A DNA stretch of 64,000 nt from positions 1 through 64,000 of the forward strand of contig UCEU01000024.1 of NCBI GenBank assembly GCA_900471485.1, written 5' to 3'. This document shows positions 26,691 to 34,230 of the stretch, in pieces. The stretch comes from Hyphomicrobiales bacterium. Lineage in GTDB: Bacteria; Pseudomonadota; Alphaproteobacteria; Rhizobiales; Rhizobiaceae. The number at the start of each line of letters is the position of its first letter. The stretch's first letter is position 1. A program made the translations under genes and the position numbers. The notes below the pieces were generated by a model, which saw only the letters and a program-made list of their open reading frames with translations, did not search any database and was not told the DNA's origin.

Positions 26691-27665
26691 ATGTCCGCCC
26701 GCCACACCAAGGTGCTCATCATCGGTTCCGGCCCCGCCGGCTATACCGCTGCCGTTTATGCGGCGCGCGCGATGCTGAAGCCTGTCCTCATTGCAGGGAT
26801 GGAGCAAGGCGGGCAGCTGATGATCACCACCGACGTGGAAAATTATCCTGGTTTCGCCGATCCGATCCAGGGCCCCTGGCTGATGGACCAGATGCTGCAG
26901 CAGGCCAAGCACGTCGGCGCCGAGATCGTCAACGACATCGTCACCGAAGTCGAGATGAACCAGCGCCCATTCGTCGCCCGCACCGATAGCGGCCAGGTCT
27001 GGACCGCCGACACGCTGATCATCGCCACCGGTGCCAAGGCCAAATGGCTCGGCATCGAGAGCGAACAGACCTTCCAGGGCTTCGGCGTCTCCGCCTGTGC
27101 CACCTGCGATGGCTTCTTCTATCGCAACAAGGACGTGATCGTGGTCGGCGGCGGCAATTCGGCCGTCGAGGAAGCGCTCTATCTCTCGAACATCGCCAAG
27201 ACCGTGACGGTCGTGCACCGCCGCGACAGTTTCCGCTCGGAAAAGATCCTGCAGGAACGCATCTTCGCCAAGGAGAACGTCAAGATCCTCTGGAACACCG
27301 AGATCGCCGAAATCACCGGCGCGCCGGCCAAGCCGCCGATGCCGCCGTCCGTCTCAGGCGTTCGCCTGCGCGACACCCGCACCGGCGCTGTTGCCGACCA
27401 CACGATCGACGGTGTCTTCGTGGCGATCGGCCATGCTCCGGCAACCGAGCTCTTCAAGGGCAAGCTGAAGCTGAAGGACAACGGCTATCTCTGGACCGCG
27501 CCCGATTCGACCGCGACCTCGGTCGAAGGCGTCTACGCGGCCGGCGATGTCACCGACGACACCTTCCGCCAGGCGATCACCGCCGCCGGCATGGGCTGCA
27601 TGGCAGCGCTCGAGGCCGAACGTTATCTCACGGGCCAGATGCCCGTTGCAGTAGCTGCGGAGTAA
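26691..27665 (+). CDS. trxB: Thioredoxin reductase
   Basis: NADPH-dependent flavoenzyme that reduces thioredoxin. The 324-residue protein has the FAD-binding GSGPAGYTAAVYAAR at the N-terminus, the redox-active CATC (C136 and C139), the NADPH motif VVGGGNSAVEEALYL, and a C-terminal FAD motif VYAAGDVTD. A strong AAAGGA precedes the ATG. It is followed 22 bases later by the LysR gene, as in Sinorhizobium, where lsrB is linked to redox and LPS control. Confidence 0.98.
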   Translation: MSARHTKVLIIGSGPAGYTAAVYAARAMLKPVLIAGMEQGGQLMITTDVENYPGFADPIQGPWLMDQMLQQAKHVGAEIVNDIVTEVEMNQRPFVARTDSGQVWTADTLIIATGAKAKWLGIESEQTFQGFGVSACATCDGFFYRNKDVIVVGGGNSAVEEALYLSNIAKTVTVVHRRDSFRSEKILQERIFAKENVKILWNTEIAEITGAPAKPPMPPSVSGVRLRDTRTGAVADHTIDGVFVAIGHAPATELFKGKLKLKDNGYLWTAPDSTATSVEGVYAAGDVTDDTFRQAITAAGMGCMAALEAERYLTGQMPVAVAAE

Positions 27666-27687
27666 TATCGGCATGAGGGGTGGTGGG

Positions 27688-28584
27688 ATGCCGTTGGACT
27701 GGGACAAGCTGCGTATTTTCCACGCAGCTGCCGAAGCCGGATCGTTCACGCATGCGGCCGACAAGCTGCATCTGTCCCAGTCGGCGATCAGCCGTCAGGT
27801 CAGCGCGCTGGAGCAGGATGTCGGCACCAAGCTGTTCCACCGCCACGCCCGCGGCCTCATCCTCACCGAACAGGGCGAGCTGCTCTACCGCACCGCCCAT
27901 GACGTGCTCTTGAAGCTCGAAACCGTGAAGATGCAGCTGACCGAGACGACGGAAACCCCGTCGGGCAAGCTGCGCGTCACCACAACAGTCGGTCTCGGCC
28001 AAGGCTGGCTTACGGACAAGATCCAGGAGTTCATGCAGCTCTACCCCGACGTCCAGATCCAGCTGATCCTCGACAACGAGGAAGTGGACGTCAACATGCG
28101 TCATGCCGATTGCGCGATCCGCCTGCGCCAGCCGCAGCAGTCCGATCTCATCCAGCGCAAGCTCTTCACCGTGCATATGCACGTCTATGCCGCGCCCTCG
28201 TATATCAACCGCCACGGCGAGCCGCAGACGGTCGAGGATCTCGACAATCACCGCATCATCACCTTCGGGGAGCCGGCGCCGAACTACCTGCTCGACGTCA
28301 ACTGGCTGGAGATCGCCGGCCGCTCGTCCGACAACAAGCGCATCCCTCACCTGCAGATCAACAGCCAGACCTCGATCAAGCGCGCCTGCCTGCTCGGCAT
28401 GGGTGTCGCCTGCATGCCCGACTATATCGTCGGCCGCGACCCCGGTCTGATCCAGCTGCCGATCAATGCTGATGTTCCGTCCTTCGATACCTACTTCTGC
28501 TATCCCGACGAAATGAAGAACGCTGCCAAACTCAAGGCCTTCCGCGACTTCATCGTCAGCAAGGCGAGAAACTGGAACTTCTAG
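27688..28584 (+). CDS. lsrB: LysR family regulator LsrB/VtlR
   Basis: A 298-residue LysR-type regulator, MPLDWDKLRIFHAAAEAGSFTHAADKLHLSQSAISRQVSALE, with a C-terminal substrate-binding domain. The same gene, called lsrB in Sinorhizobium and vtlR in Brucella and Agrobacterium, is known to affect LPS, oxidative stress and host interaction, and VtlR activates an AbcR small RNA. The neighbourhood (lrp-trxB before, two AbcR-like RNAs and an ArsR gene after) fits exactly. I prefer the ATG at 27688, with GAGGGG upstream, over an ATG five codons earlier. Cysteines in the effector domain (in DCAIR, RACLL, ACMPD) could be redox sensors. Confidence 0.92.
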   Translation: MPLDWDKLRIFHAAAEAGSFTHAADKLHLSQSAISRQVSALEQDVGTKLFHRHARGLILTEQGELLYRTAHDVLLKLETVKMQLTETTETPSGKLRVTTTVGLGQGWLTDKIQEFMQLYPDVQIQLILDNEEVDVNMRHADCAIRLRQPQQSDLIQRKLFTVHMHVYAAPSYINRHGEPQTVEDLDNHRIITFGEPAPNYLLDVNWLEIAGRSSDNKRIPHLQINSQTSIKRACLLGMGVACMPDYIVGRDPGLIQLPINADVPSFDTYFCYPDEMKNAAKLKAFRDFIVSKARNWNF

Positions 28585-28620
28585 TTGTTTTGAGGCGGAA
28601 AATGCAAGCCGTGCAACCCT

Positions 28621-28637
28621 TGCATGTCTGGCATGCA
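28621..28637 (+). promoter_or_regulatory. Palindrome upstream of first AbcR RNA (candidate LsrB/VtlR site)
   Basis: TGCATG and CATGCA face each other across five bases, 28 bases from the start of the -35 element of the first small-RNA promoter. A related TGCAT-N6-CATGC element stands at 28838-28854, 27 bases from the second. This is the expected placing of a LysR-type activator site, and lsrB is the adjacent gene. Confidence 0.5.
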
Positions 28638-28648
28638 CAAAAAGAGGG

Positions 28649-28677
28649 TTGCCGTTTGCTCATTAAAGCACCATATC
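28649..28677 (+). promoter_or_regulatory. Promoter of first AbcR RNA
   Basis: TTGCCG (28649-28654), a 17-base spacer and CATATC (28672-28677). The second RNA has the same layout, so the elements are supported by their duplication. Confidence 0.65.
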
Positions 28678-28683
28678 GCACTT

Positions 28684-28798
28684 AGCTGATGCACACGGTG
28701 GCTTTCCTCCCAGTTCCACCGCATTAGCTGTTCCCCTCTGGAGGTTTATTGACCTTCATACCTATAAAGGGCCCCGTTCGTTCGGCGGCCCTCTTTTT
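28684..28798 (+). ncRNA. abcR1: AbcR-type small RNA (alpha-r15 family), copy 1
   Basis: A trans-acting, Hfq-dependent type of RNA that in rhizobia, Agrobacterium and Brucella represses mRNAs of ABC transporter binding proteins by pairing near their ribosome-binding sites. Evidence here: about 115 bases from a clear promoter to an intrinsic terminator (stem AGGGCC/GGCCCT then a run of T), two unpaired-looking anti-Shine-Dalgarno stretches (CTTTCCTCCC and TTCCCCTCTGGAGG), and a second near-copy directly downstream. The position between lsrB and an arsR gene is the one known for the tandem AbcR genes of Sinorhizobium. Exact 5' end is estimated. Which of the two should be called abcR1 or abcR2 is arbitrary here. 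Confidence 0.85.
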
Positions 28799-28837
28799 TT
28801 GCCTATTCATTTCGCACCGCACCTAAAAATGTTGCAA

Positions 28838-28854
28838 TGCATAGCAGGCATGCG
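28838..28854 (+). promoter_or_regulatory. Palindrome upstream of second AbcR RNA (candidate LsrB/VtlR site)
   Basis: TGCAT, six bases, CATGC: the same half-sites and nearly the same distance to the -35 element as in the first copy, while flanking DNA has diverged. Conservation between the two copies suggests function. Confidence 0.5.
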
Positions 28855-28864
28855 CAAACGTTCA

Positions 28865-28893
28865 TTGCAATTTGCCCGGCAAAGCATCATATC
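28865..28893 (+). promoter_or_regulatory. Promoter of second AbcR RNA
   Basis: TTGCAA (28865-28870), a 17-base spacer and CATATC (28888-28893), the same layout as the promoter of copy 1. Confidence 0.65.
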
Positions 28894-28899
28894 ACCCTC

Positions 28900-29014
28900 A
28901 GCTGATGCATTTCGTGGCTCTCTCCCAGTGCCACCGCGTTAGCTGTTCCCCTCTGGAGGTTTATTGACCTTCACACCTTAAAGGGCCCCGTTTACTCGGC
29001 GGCCCTCTTTTTTT
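28900..29014 (+). ncRNA. abcR2: AbcR-type small RNA (alpha-r15 family), copy 2
   Basis: A near-duplicate of the RNA just upstream. Shared blocks are AGCTGATGCA at the 5' end, CTCTCCCAGTGCCACCGC against the corresponding stretch of copy 1, the central GTTAGCTGTTCCCCTCTGG, and the terminator stem with its T-run (29008-29014). The 5' third differs most, which in AbcR pairs changes the target set. It has its own promoter, so both copies can be expressed independently. Confidence 0.85.
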
Positions 29015-29068
29015 GCCTAAAATTTAGCCTCCCGATAAAATTGCATGTGTTTCTGCATGACATCTTGA

Positions 29069-29103
29069 ATATCGAAAATCGCCAATCCATATATCGGAAA
29101 TCG
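29069..29103 (+). promoter_or_regulatory. Direct repeats upstream of arsR (candidate operator)
   Basis: ATATCGAAAATCG (29069-29081) recurs as ATATCGGAAATCG (29091-29103), 22 bases apart, that is two helical turns, and ends 25 bases before the arsR start. ArsR-family repressors usually bind their own promoter, so this is a likely operator. Confidence 0.45.
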
Positions 29104-29128
29104 ACGATTTATAATTCGGCAAACGACG

Positions 29129-29422
29129 ATGGAAAAAGACGAAATTCTCAAGGCGCTGTCCAACCCGGCGCGCATGGAAATCCTGACCTGGCTGAAGAAC
29201 CCGGAGGAGCACTTCGCTTCTCAGGAGCATCCGCTGGAAATGGGTGTCTGCGCCAGCCAGTTCGAGCGCTGCGGCCTGTCGCAGTCCACCGTCTCCGCCC
29301 ATCTCGGCACATTGCACCGCGCCGGCCTGGTCACCACCAAGCGCGTCGGCCAGTGGATTTTCTACAAGCGAAATGAAGAAACCATCGCTGCCTTTTTGAA
29401 GCAGCTTTCCCAGGATCTCTGA
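29129..29422 (+). CDS. ArsR-family transcriptional repressor, thiol-sensor type
   Basis: A 97-residue winged-helix repressor. The recognition helix is in CGLSQSTVSAHLGTLHRAGLV, and the wing in KRVGQWIFYKRNEET. Two cysteines, C41 and C48, lie just before the recognition helix, at about the place where ArsR proteins bind arsenite, but spaced C-x6-C instead of the CxC-type metal box, so a thiol or electrophile sensor is more likely than a metal sensor. It is the first gene of an operon with an MFS exporter and an Old Yellow Enzyme, with only two bases before the next start. Confidence 0.9.
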   Translation: MEKDEILKALSNPARMEILTWLKNPEEHFASQEHPLEMGVCASQFERCGLSQSTVSAHLGTLHRAGLVTTKRVGQWIFYKRNEETIAAFLKQLSQDL

Positions 29423-29424
29423 GC

Positions 29425-30591
29425 ATGCCCCTCGCCCTTGTCATTCTCGCCTTGAGCTCATTTGCGATAGGCACCACCGAATTTGTCATCATGGGCCTGC
29501 TGCCCGAAGTCGCATCCGACCTTGCGGTCACCATCCCGCAGGCCGGCTGGCTGGTCACGGGCTATGCGCTGGCCGTCGCCATCGGCGCCCCGATCATGGC
29601 GGTGTCGACCGCTCACCTGAAGCGTCGCACGGCGCTGATCGCGCTGATGGCCTTCTTCGTCGCCGGGAACCTGCTGTGCGCGCTGTCGCCCGATTACTGG
29701 GTACTGATGATCGCCCGCATCGTCACCGCGCTTTGCCATGGCGCCTTCTTCGGCATCGGCTCTGTGGTCGCCGCCAATCTCGTCGCACCCGATCGCAAGG
29801 CCCGCGCCGTCGCCCTGATGTTCACCGGCCTGACGCTAGCCAACGTCCTTGGCGTTCCGCTCGGCACCGCCATCGGCCAGGCCTATGGCTGGCGCTCCAC
29901 CTTCGCGGTCGTGACCGTCATCGGCGTGCTGACCTTCATCGGCCTGATCGCCATCCTGCCCAAGGACCGCAACGAGGAACAGGGCAATATCTTCCGGGAG
30001 ATCGCCGCGCTCAAGAACGGCCATCTGTGGCTGGCGCTGTCCACCACCGTCTTCTTCGCCGCCTCGATGTTCGCGCTGTTCACCTATATCGCGCCGCTTC
30101 TGCGCGATGTTACCGGCCTCTCGCCCGAGGGCGTGACCTGGACGCTGTTCCTGATCGGCCTGGGCCTGACGGTCGGCAACCTGCTCGGCGGCAAGCTCGC
30201 CGACTGGAAGCTCGGCACGGCGCTTGCCGGCACCTTTGCGCTGATCGCCATCACCTCGATCGCCTTCAGCTTCACCAGCCGCTCGTTCATCGGCGCAGAA
30301 ATCACCCTGTTCATCTGGGCGATGGCGAGCTTCGCCGCCGTGCCGGCGCTGCAGGTCGGCGTCGTGCGCTTCGGCCGCGATGCGCCGAACCTGGTCTCGA
30401 CGATCAACATCGGCGCCTTCAACACCGGAAACGCGCTCGGCGCATGGGCCGGCGGCATGGTCATCGATGCCGGCCTCGACATGACAGACGTTCCGCTGGC
30501 AGCCGCGCTGATGGCCGTGATCGGCCTCGGCGCCACCCTTCTCACCTATCGCTCGGCCGGGCAACAGACAGCCCCCACCCCTGCCGCGTGA
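29425..30591 (+). CDS. MFS transporter (AraJ/arabinose-efflux-like)
   Basis: A 388-residue, twelve-helix major facilitator protein of the drug:H+ antiporter-1 type. The N-terminal GTTEFVIMGLLPEVASDL is typical of the AraJ/YdhP group; motif A appears as STAHLKRRTALI and motif C as NVLGVPLGTAIGQ. It probably exports small aromatic or quinone-like compounds, judging only by its operon partners (ArsR regulator upstream, Old Yellow Enzyme 29 bases downstream). A second long open frame overlapping it in another register is not real. Confidence 0.92.
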   Translation: MPLALVILALSSFAIGTTEFVIMGLLPEVASDLAVTIPQAGWLVTGYALAVAIGAPIMAVSTAHLKRRTALIALMAFFVAGNLLCALSPDYWVLMIARIVTALCHGAFFGIGSVVAANLVAPDRKARAVALMFTGLTLANVLGVPLGTAIGQAYGWRSTFAVVTVIGVLTFIGLIAILPKDRNEEQGNIFREIAALKNGHLWLALSTTVFFAASMFALFTYIAPLLRDVTGLSPEGVTWTLFLIGLGLTVGNLLGGKLADWKLGTALAGTFALIAITSIAFSFTSRSFIGAEITLFIWAMASFAAVPALQVGVVRFGRDAPNLVSTINIGAFNTGNALGAWAGGMVIDAGLDMTDVPLAAALMAVIGLGATLLTYRSAGQQTAPTPAA

Positions 30592-30620
30592 TCCCTTTAG
30601 CGACCAAGAAAGGAAAGAGC

Positions 30621-31742
30621 ATGAGCAAGCTTTTCGAACCCACAAAGGTCGGCGATATCGCCCTCAAGAACCACATCGTCATGGCGCCGCTGACGCGTAA
30701 CCGTTCGCCGGGCGCCACGCCCAACGATCTCAACGTCGAATATTATCGCCAGCGCGCCTCGGCCGGCCTGATCATCACCGAAGCCACCGCCATCACCCAC
30801 CAGGGCCAGGGCTATGCGGACGTTCCGGGCCTCTACACTAAGGAAGCCCTCGACGGCTGGAAGCGGGTGACCGACGCCGTCCACGCCGAAGGCGGCAAGA
30901 TCGTCGTGCAGATGTGGCATGTCGGTCGTATCTCGCACACCACGCTGCAGCCGAATGGCGGCAAGCCGGTCTCCTCCAGCAACAAGACCGCCAAATCGAA
31001 GACCTATCTCGTCAACGCCGACGGCACCGGTTCCTTCGCAGAGACCTCCGAGCCGCGCGCACTCGAAACCGCCGAGATCGCTGGCATCGTCGAGGACTAC
31101 CGCAAGGCCGCCCGCGCCGCGATCGATGCCGGCTTCGACGGTGTCGAGATCCACGCCGCCAACGGCTACCTGATCGACCAGTTCCTGCGCGCCGACATCA
31201 ACGACCGGACCGACCAGTATGGCGGCTCGATCGAAAACCGCGCTCGTCTCCTCTTCGAAGTCACCGATGCGATCACCAAGGAAATCGGCGCCCGTCGCAC
31301 CGGCATCCGTATCTCGCCGGTCACCCCGGCCAACGACGCGTCCGACCCGGCTCCGCAGCCGCTCTTCGACTATGTCGTGGAAGGCCTGGCGAAGTATGAT
31401 CTTGCCTTCATCCATGTCATCGAAGGCGCCACCGGCGGCGACCGCAACTTCCAGCAGGGCGACAAGCCCTTCGACTATGCCGGCCTGCGCGCCGCTTACG
31501 AGAAGGCCGGCGGCAAGGCCAGCTGGATGGTCAACAACGGCTATGATCGCCAGCTCGCCATCGACACGGTCGAGAGCGGCAAGGCGGATCTCATCGCCTT
31601 CGGCAAGCCCTTCATCTCCAACCCCGATCTCGTCGAGCGCCTCAAGGCCAATGCCCCGCTCAACGCGCTCGACCAGGCGACCCTCTACGGCGGCGGCCCA
31701 ACCGGCTACATCGACTACCCCGCCCTCGAAAAGGCAGCCTGA
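30621..31742 (+). CDS. Old Yellow Enzyme family alkene reductase (NemA-like)
   Basis: A 373-residue FMN-dependent oxidoreductase that reduces activated C=C bonds or nitro groups with NAD(P)H. The barrel is complete: the start FEPTKVGDIALKNHIVMAPLTRNRS, the substrate- and flavin-binding HAANGYLIDQFL with the conserved RADINDRTDQYGGSIENR, and the phosphate-binding ADLIAFGKPFISNPDLVERL. AGGAAAGAG precedes the ATG. It is the last gene of the arsR-MFS-OYE operon and is followed by a terminator. Physiological role is probably detoxification of electrophiles or quinones. Confidence 0.95.
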   Translation: MSKLFEPTKVGDIALKNHIVMAPLTRNRSPGATPNDLNVEYYRQRASAGLIITEATAITHQGQGYADVPGLYTKEALDGWKRVTDAVHAEGGKIVVQMWHVGRISHTTLQPNGGKPVSSSNKTAKSKTYLVNADGTGSFAETSEPRALETAEIAGIVEDYRKAARAAIDAGFDGVEIHAANGYLIDQFLRADINDRTDQYGGSIENRARLLFEVTDAITKEIGARRTGIRISPVTPANDASDPAPQPLFDYVVEGLAKYDLAFIHVIEGATGGDRNFQQGDKPFDYAGLRAAYEKAGGKASWMVNNGYDRQLAIDTVESGKADLIAFGKPFISNPDLVERLKANAPLNALDQATLYGGGPTGYIDYPALEKAA

Positions 31743-31764
31743 CCCTTCTCTCGAAGTCTCAAGG

Positions 31765-31796
31765 AAATCCCGCTACCCGGCGGGATTTTCTTTTCC
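31765..31796 (+). terminator. Terminator of the arsR-MFS-OYE operon
   Basis: A nine-base stem (31765-31773 and 31780-31788) with loop TACCCG, followed by TCTTTTC, starts 22 bases after the reductase stop codon. Confidence 0.8.
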
Positions 31797-31819
31797 CGGC
31801 AGGCCGCTACGATGCGGCC

Positions 31820-32623
31820 ATGTTCGAATCCCACATCAAGCAATGGCGGCTGGTGGTCGACGGCGAGCCGATCGTCACCCACTGCAGTCACCTTCTCCCG
31901 GTTCTCTGGAACAACAAGCCGGCCATGCTGAAATTGTCGAGCGACGAGGCCGAGCGGGCCGGCGGCGCGCTGATGCAATGGTGGAACGGCGACGGCGCGG
32001 CGAAAGTCTACGAACATGACGCCGAGGCCGTGCTCCTGGAGCGCGCCATGGGCACGCAATCGCTCCTGCGGATGGCGGCCGGCGCTGAGGACGACGCCGC
32101 AAGCCGGATCATCTGCGCCACCGTGGCAAGGCTCCACGCCCCGCGCCGGGAGCCGCGTCCGGCGCTTATCCCGCTCGCCCGCTGGTTTCGCGAACTGCCG
32201 CCGGCGGCAGATACGTACGGCGGTACGCTGGCCGAATGCAGCCACATCGCTGTCGAACTGCTTGCAAGCCCGATCGATCCCGTCGTGCTGCATGGCGACA
32301 TCCACCACGGCAATATCCTCGATTTCGAAGCGGACGGCTGGCTGGCGATCGACCCCAAGGGGCTGATCGGAGAGCGCGGCTTCGACTACGCCAATACCTT
32401 CGTCAACGAAGACCTCGCCACCATCGCCCACCTCGGCCGCCTGCAACGGCAGCTCGCGATCGTGGCACTCGAAGCGCGACTTCCGCCGAAACGCTTGTTG
32501 CAATGGATCGCTGCCTACGCCGGCCTGTCGGCCGCATGGTTCCTCGGCGATGGATCGGTGGACAAAGCCGAAAGCCCGCTCTCGGTCGCCCGTATCGCGC
32601 TCAACGAGTTGCGGCAGGGTTGA
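31820..32623 (+). CDS. APH(6)-like aminoglycoside/hydroxyurea phosphotransferase
   Basis: A 267-residue kinase of the APH_6_hur family, which contains streptomycin 6-kinases and hydroxyurea phosphotransferases. The catalytic loop is VVLHGDIHHGNIL, and the metal-binding region is AIDPKGLIGERGFDYANTF. Length agrees with the family. Chromosomal copies in soil bacteria do not always give streptomycin resistance, so the natural substrate is open. The ATG lies 24 bases beyond the preceding terminator, and the promoter must overlap it. Confidence 0.88.
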   Translation: MFESHIKQWRLVVDGEPIVTHCSHLLPVLWNNKPAMLKLSSDEAERAGGALMQWWNGDGAAKVYEHDAEAVLLERAMGTQSLLRMAAGAEDDAASRIICATVARLHAPRREPRPALIPLARWFRELPPAADTYGGTLAECSHIAVELLASPIDPVVLHGDIHHGNILDFEADGWLAIDPKGLIGERGFDYANTFVNEDLATIAHLGRLQRQLAIVALEARLPPKRLLQWIAAYAGLSAAWFLGDGSVDKAESPLSVARIALNELRQG

Positions 32624-32631
32624 CGTAGCCG

Positions 32632-33039
32632 CTAGGCTTCCTTGCTCTTCTTCGCCTTGGCGGAGGCGTTCTTCTTCAGCTTCGTCCGGTTGAAATCTAT
32701 GGCGGCGCGCACGAGCCTTTGCAATGCAGCCGCATCGACCTTGTCTCCCTCGAGATAATCGATCGCCCGGCGCGCATTGCCTTCCAGCCCCGCATTGAAC
32801 AGGCCATCAGGATCGGCAAGCTTGGCGCCGTGCGCGAAGGTGAGCTTCACCTTGCCCTTATGGGCATTGGCAACCGCGATCATCCCGTCGCACGACCAGA
32901 CCGGGCTGCCCATCCATTTCCATTCCTCGATGATACCCGCATCCGCCGAAAGCACGACCTTGCGGACGTCGGCGAAAACCGCGCCGCGCCAATCCGTGAT
33001 GCCCTCGATCAGCCGATCGATCTCTTCCGATGCGTCCAT
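32632..33039 (-). CDS. DUF1801 domain protein
   Basis: A 135-residue protein of the DUF1801/YdhG family. Recognisable parts are DWRGAVFADVRKVVLSADAGIIEEWKWMGSPVWSCDGMI and VKLTFAHGAKLADPDGLFN. A lysine- and alanine-rich tail ends the protein. The ATG at 33039 has AGGACAGGG upstream; the frame extending to 33153 lacks support. The function of this family is not known. It is convergent with the APH-like gene. Confidence 0.85.
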   Translation of the reverse strand: MDASEEIDRLIEGITDWRGAVFADVRKVVLSADAGIIEEWKWMGSPVWSCDGMIAVANAHKGKVKLTFAHGAKLADPDGLFNAGLEGNARRAIDYLEGDKVDAAALQRLVRAAIDFNRTKLKKNASAKAKKSKEA

Positions 33040-33127
33040 CCCTGTCCTCCCATTCCAGCGAAGCGCTCGGCCTCCCGTCGCCGCGAAACTACCCTCGGAC
33101 ACCCCGCCGATGCAACGGCAAAACCGC

Positions 33128-34138
33128 TTATCGCGCAGCCTGTGCCGGATCACCCTGCGGAACCGTCACCGCTCTTTCCGGCAGACAACCCAGCGAGATC
33201 AACGTCGTCTGTACAGCCTCGTCGATCGGCGTCTGCGGCTCGCGGCCAAGTTCGGCCACCAGACGCGCGTTCGGCATCCGCAGCGGCGCCCACCACAGGT
33301 AGCGCATCTCCTTCAGTTCACGCATGAACGGAACAAAGGGCGCCGCCAGCGGCACCATCCACCATGGAAACGCGCGCTGCTTCGCCCCACCACCGGCCGC
33401 CCGATTGATCGCCGCCGCCATCCGACTGCCATCCTCGTCCCAGAAACCGCCCATGTGAAAGACGGCGAAGGGCGGCAGGCGGTCGCCGCGTTCGACGAGC
33501 GCGATCATCGTCTCGGCGACATCAGGCAGATAGGCCCATTGGTGCCCGATGCCACGGCGTGCCGGGTTTCGGATCGACGTCACCGGTTTCCCAGGCGTGA
33601 CATACCCCTGCGCGAACCACGTATTGCCGGCACCGGGCCCAAAGTAATCGCCGGCACGAACGATGATGACTTGCACGCCATCGTGCGAGGCAGCCTCCAG
33701 CCGCTTCTCCATCTCGACGCGGATCGCACCCTTCTTGGTGACCGGATGCTGAGGGCTGTCCTCCTTCAGAATAGGAAAGGCATCCGGCCCGAAATTATAG
33801 ACGGTGCCCGGCAGCACGATCCGTGCACCGACAGCGCGGGCTGCCGCGATCGTGTTGTCGAGCATCGGCAGCACCAGCTTTTCCCAGTCGCGGTAGGCCG
33901 GCGGGTTGACCGCGTGAACGATCAGGTCGGCACCTTCTGCCGCTGCCATCACATCTCGCGCGTTCATAGCGTCACCCTGCACCCACTCGAACCCCGGCAT
34001 CTTGGCGCGCGCCTCTGCGGCATTGCGGCTCAGCGCCCTCACCTGCCAGCCACGTGCCACAACCCCGCGCGCCACAGCCCCGCCGACGCCCCCGGTAGCG
34101 CCGAGAACCAGTACGATCTTTTCCGAATGCTCAGTCAT
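33128..34138 (-). CDS. NAD(P)-dependent epimerase/dehydratase (SDR family)
   Basis: A 336-residue extended short-chain dehydrogenase-like protein with an N-terminal Rossmann motif (VLVLGATGGVGGAVARGVVARGW), an acidic DAMNARDV segment and an NmrA-like middle (AVGARIVLPGTVYNFGPDAF). No tyrosine-lysine catalytic pair is obvious, so it may be a nucleotide-sensing or reductase member. The ATG at 34138 has GGAGAG upstream. It is divergent from a LysR regulator, with a LysR box between them, so it is probably that regulator's target. Confidence 0.85.
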   Translation of the reverse strand: MTEHSEKIVLVLGATGGVGGAVARGVVARGWQVRALSRNAAEARAKMPGFEWVQGDAMNARDVMAAAEGADLIVHAVNPPAYRDWEKLVLPMLDNTIAAARAVGARIVLPGTVYNFGPDAFPILKEDSPQHPVTKKGAIRVEMEKRLEAASHDGVQVIIVRAGDYFGPGAGNTWFAQGYVTPGKPVTSIRNPARRGIGHQWAYLPDVAETMIALVERGDRLPPFAVFHMGGFWDEDGSRMAAAINRAAGGGAKQRAFPWWMVPLAAPFVPFMRELKEMRYLWWAPLRMPNARLVAELGREPQTPIDEAVQTTLISLGCLPERAVTVPQGDPAQAAR

Positions 34139-34201
34139 GGAACTCTCCATCTCGTTGATGGAGTTCAGAATGCAACGTCGAACGAATAAACAAAATTGAC
34201 G

Positions 34202-34228
34202 AAATATGTGGCGCGGCTATACATATTT
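34202..34228. promoter_or_regulatory. LysR-type operator between epimerase and lysR genes
   Basis: An inverted repeat AAATATGT, eleven bases, ACATATTT, which is a textbook T-N11-A LysR box, ending just before the lysR start at 34231. It would serve autorepression and control of the divergent epimerase gene. Confidence 0.65.
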
Positions 34229-34230
34229 TT

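Noticed and set aside
29676..31742. A 688-codon frame suggesting a longer N-terminus on the alkene reductase
   Set aside because: Its first 315 codons overlap the MFS gene in another register and are Arg/His-rich. The reductase has a good ribosome-binding site and conserved N-terminus at 30621.
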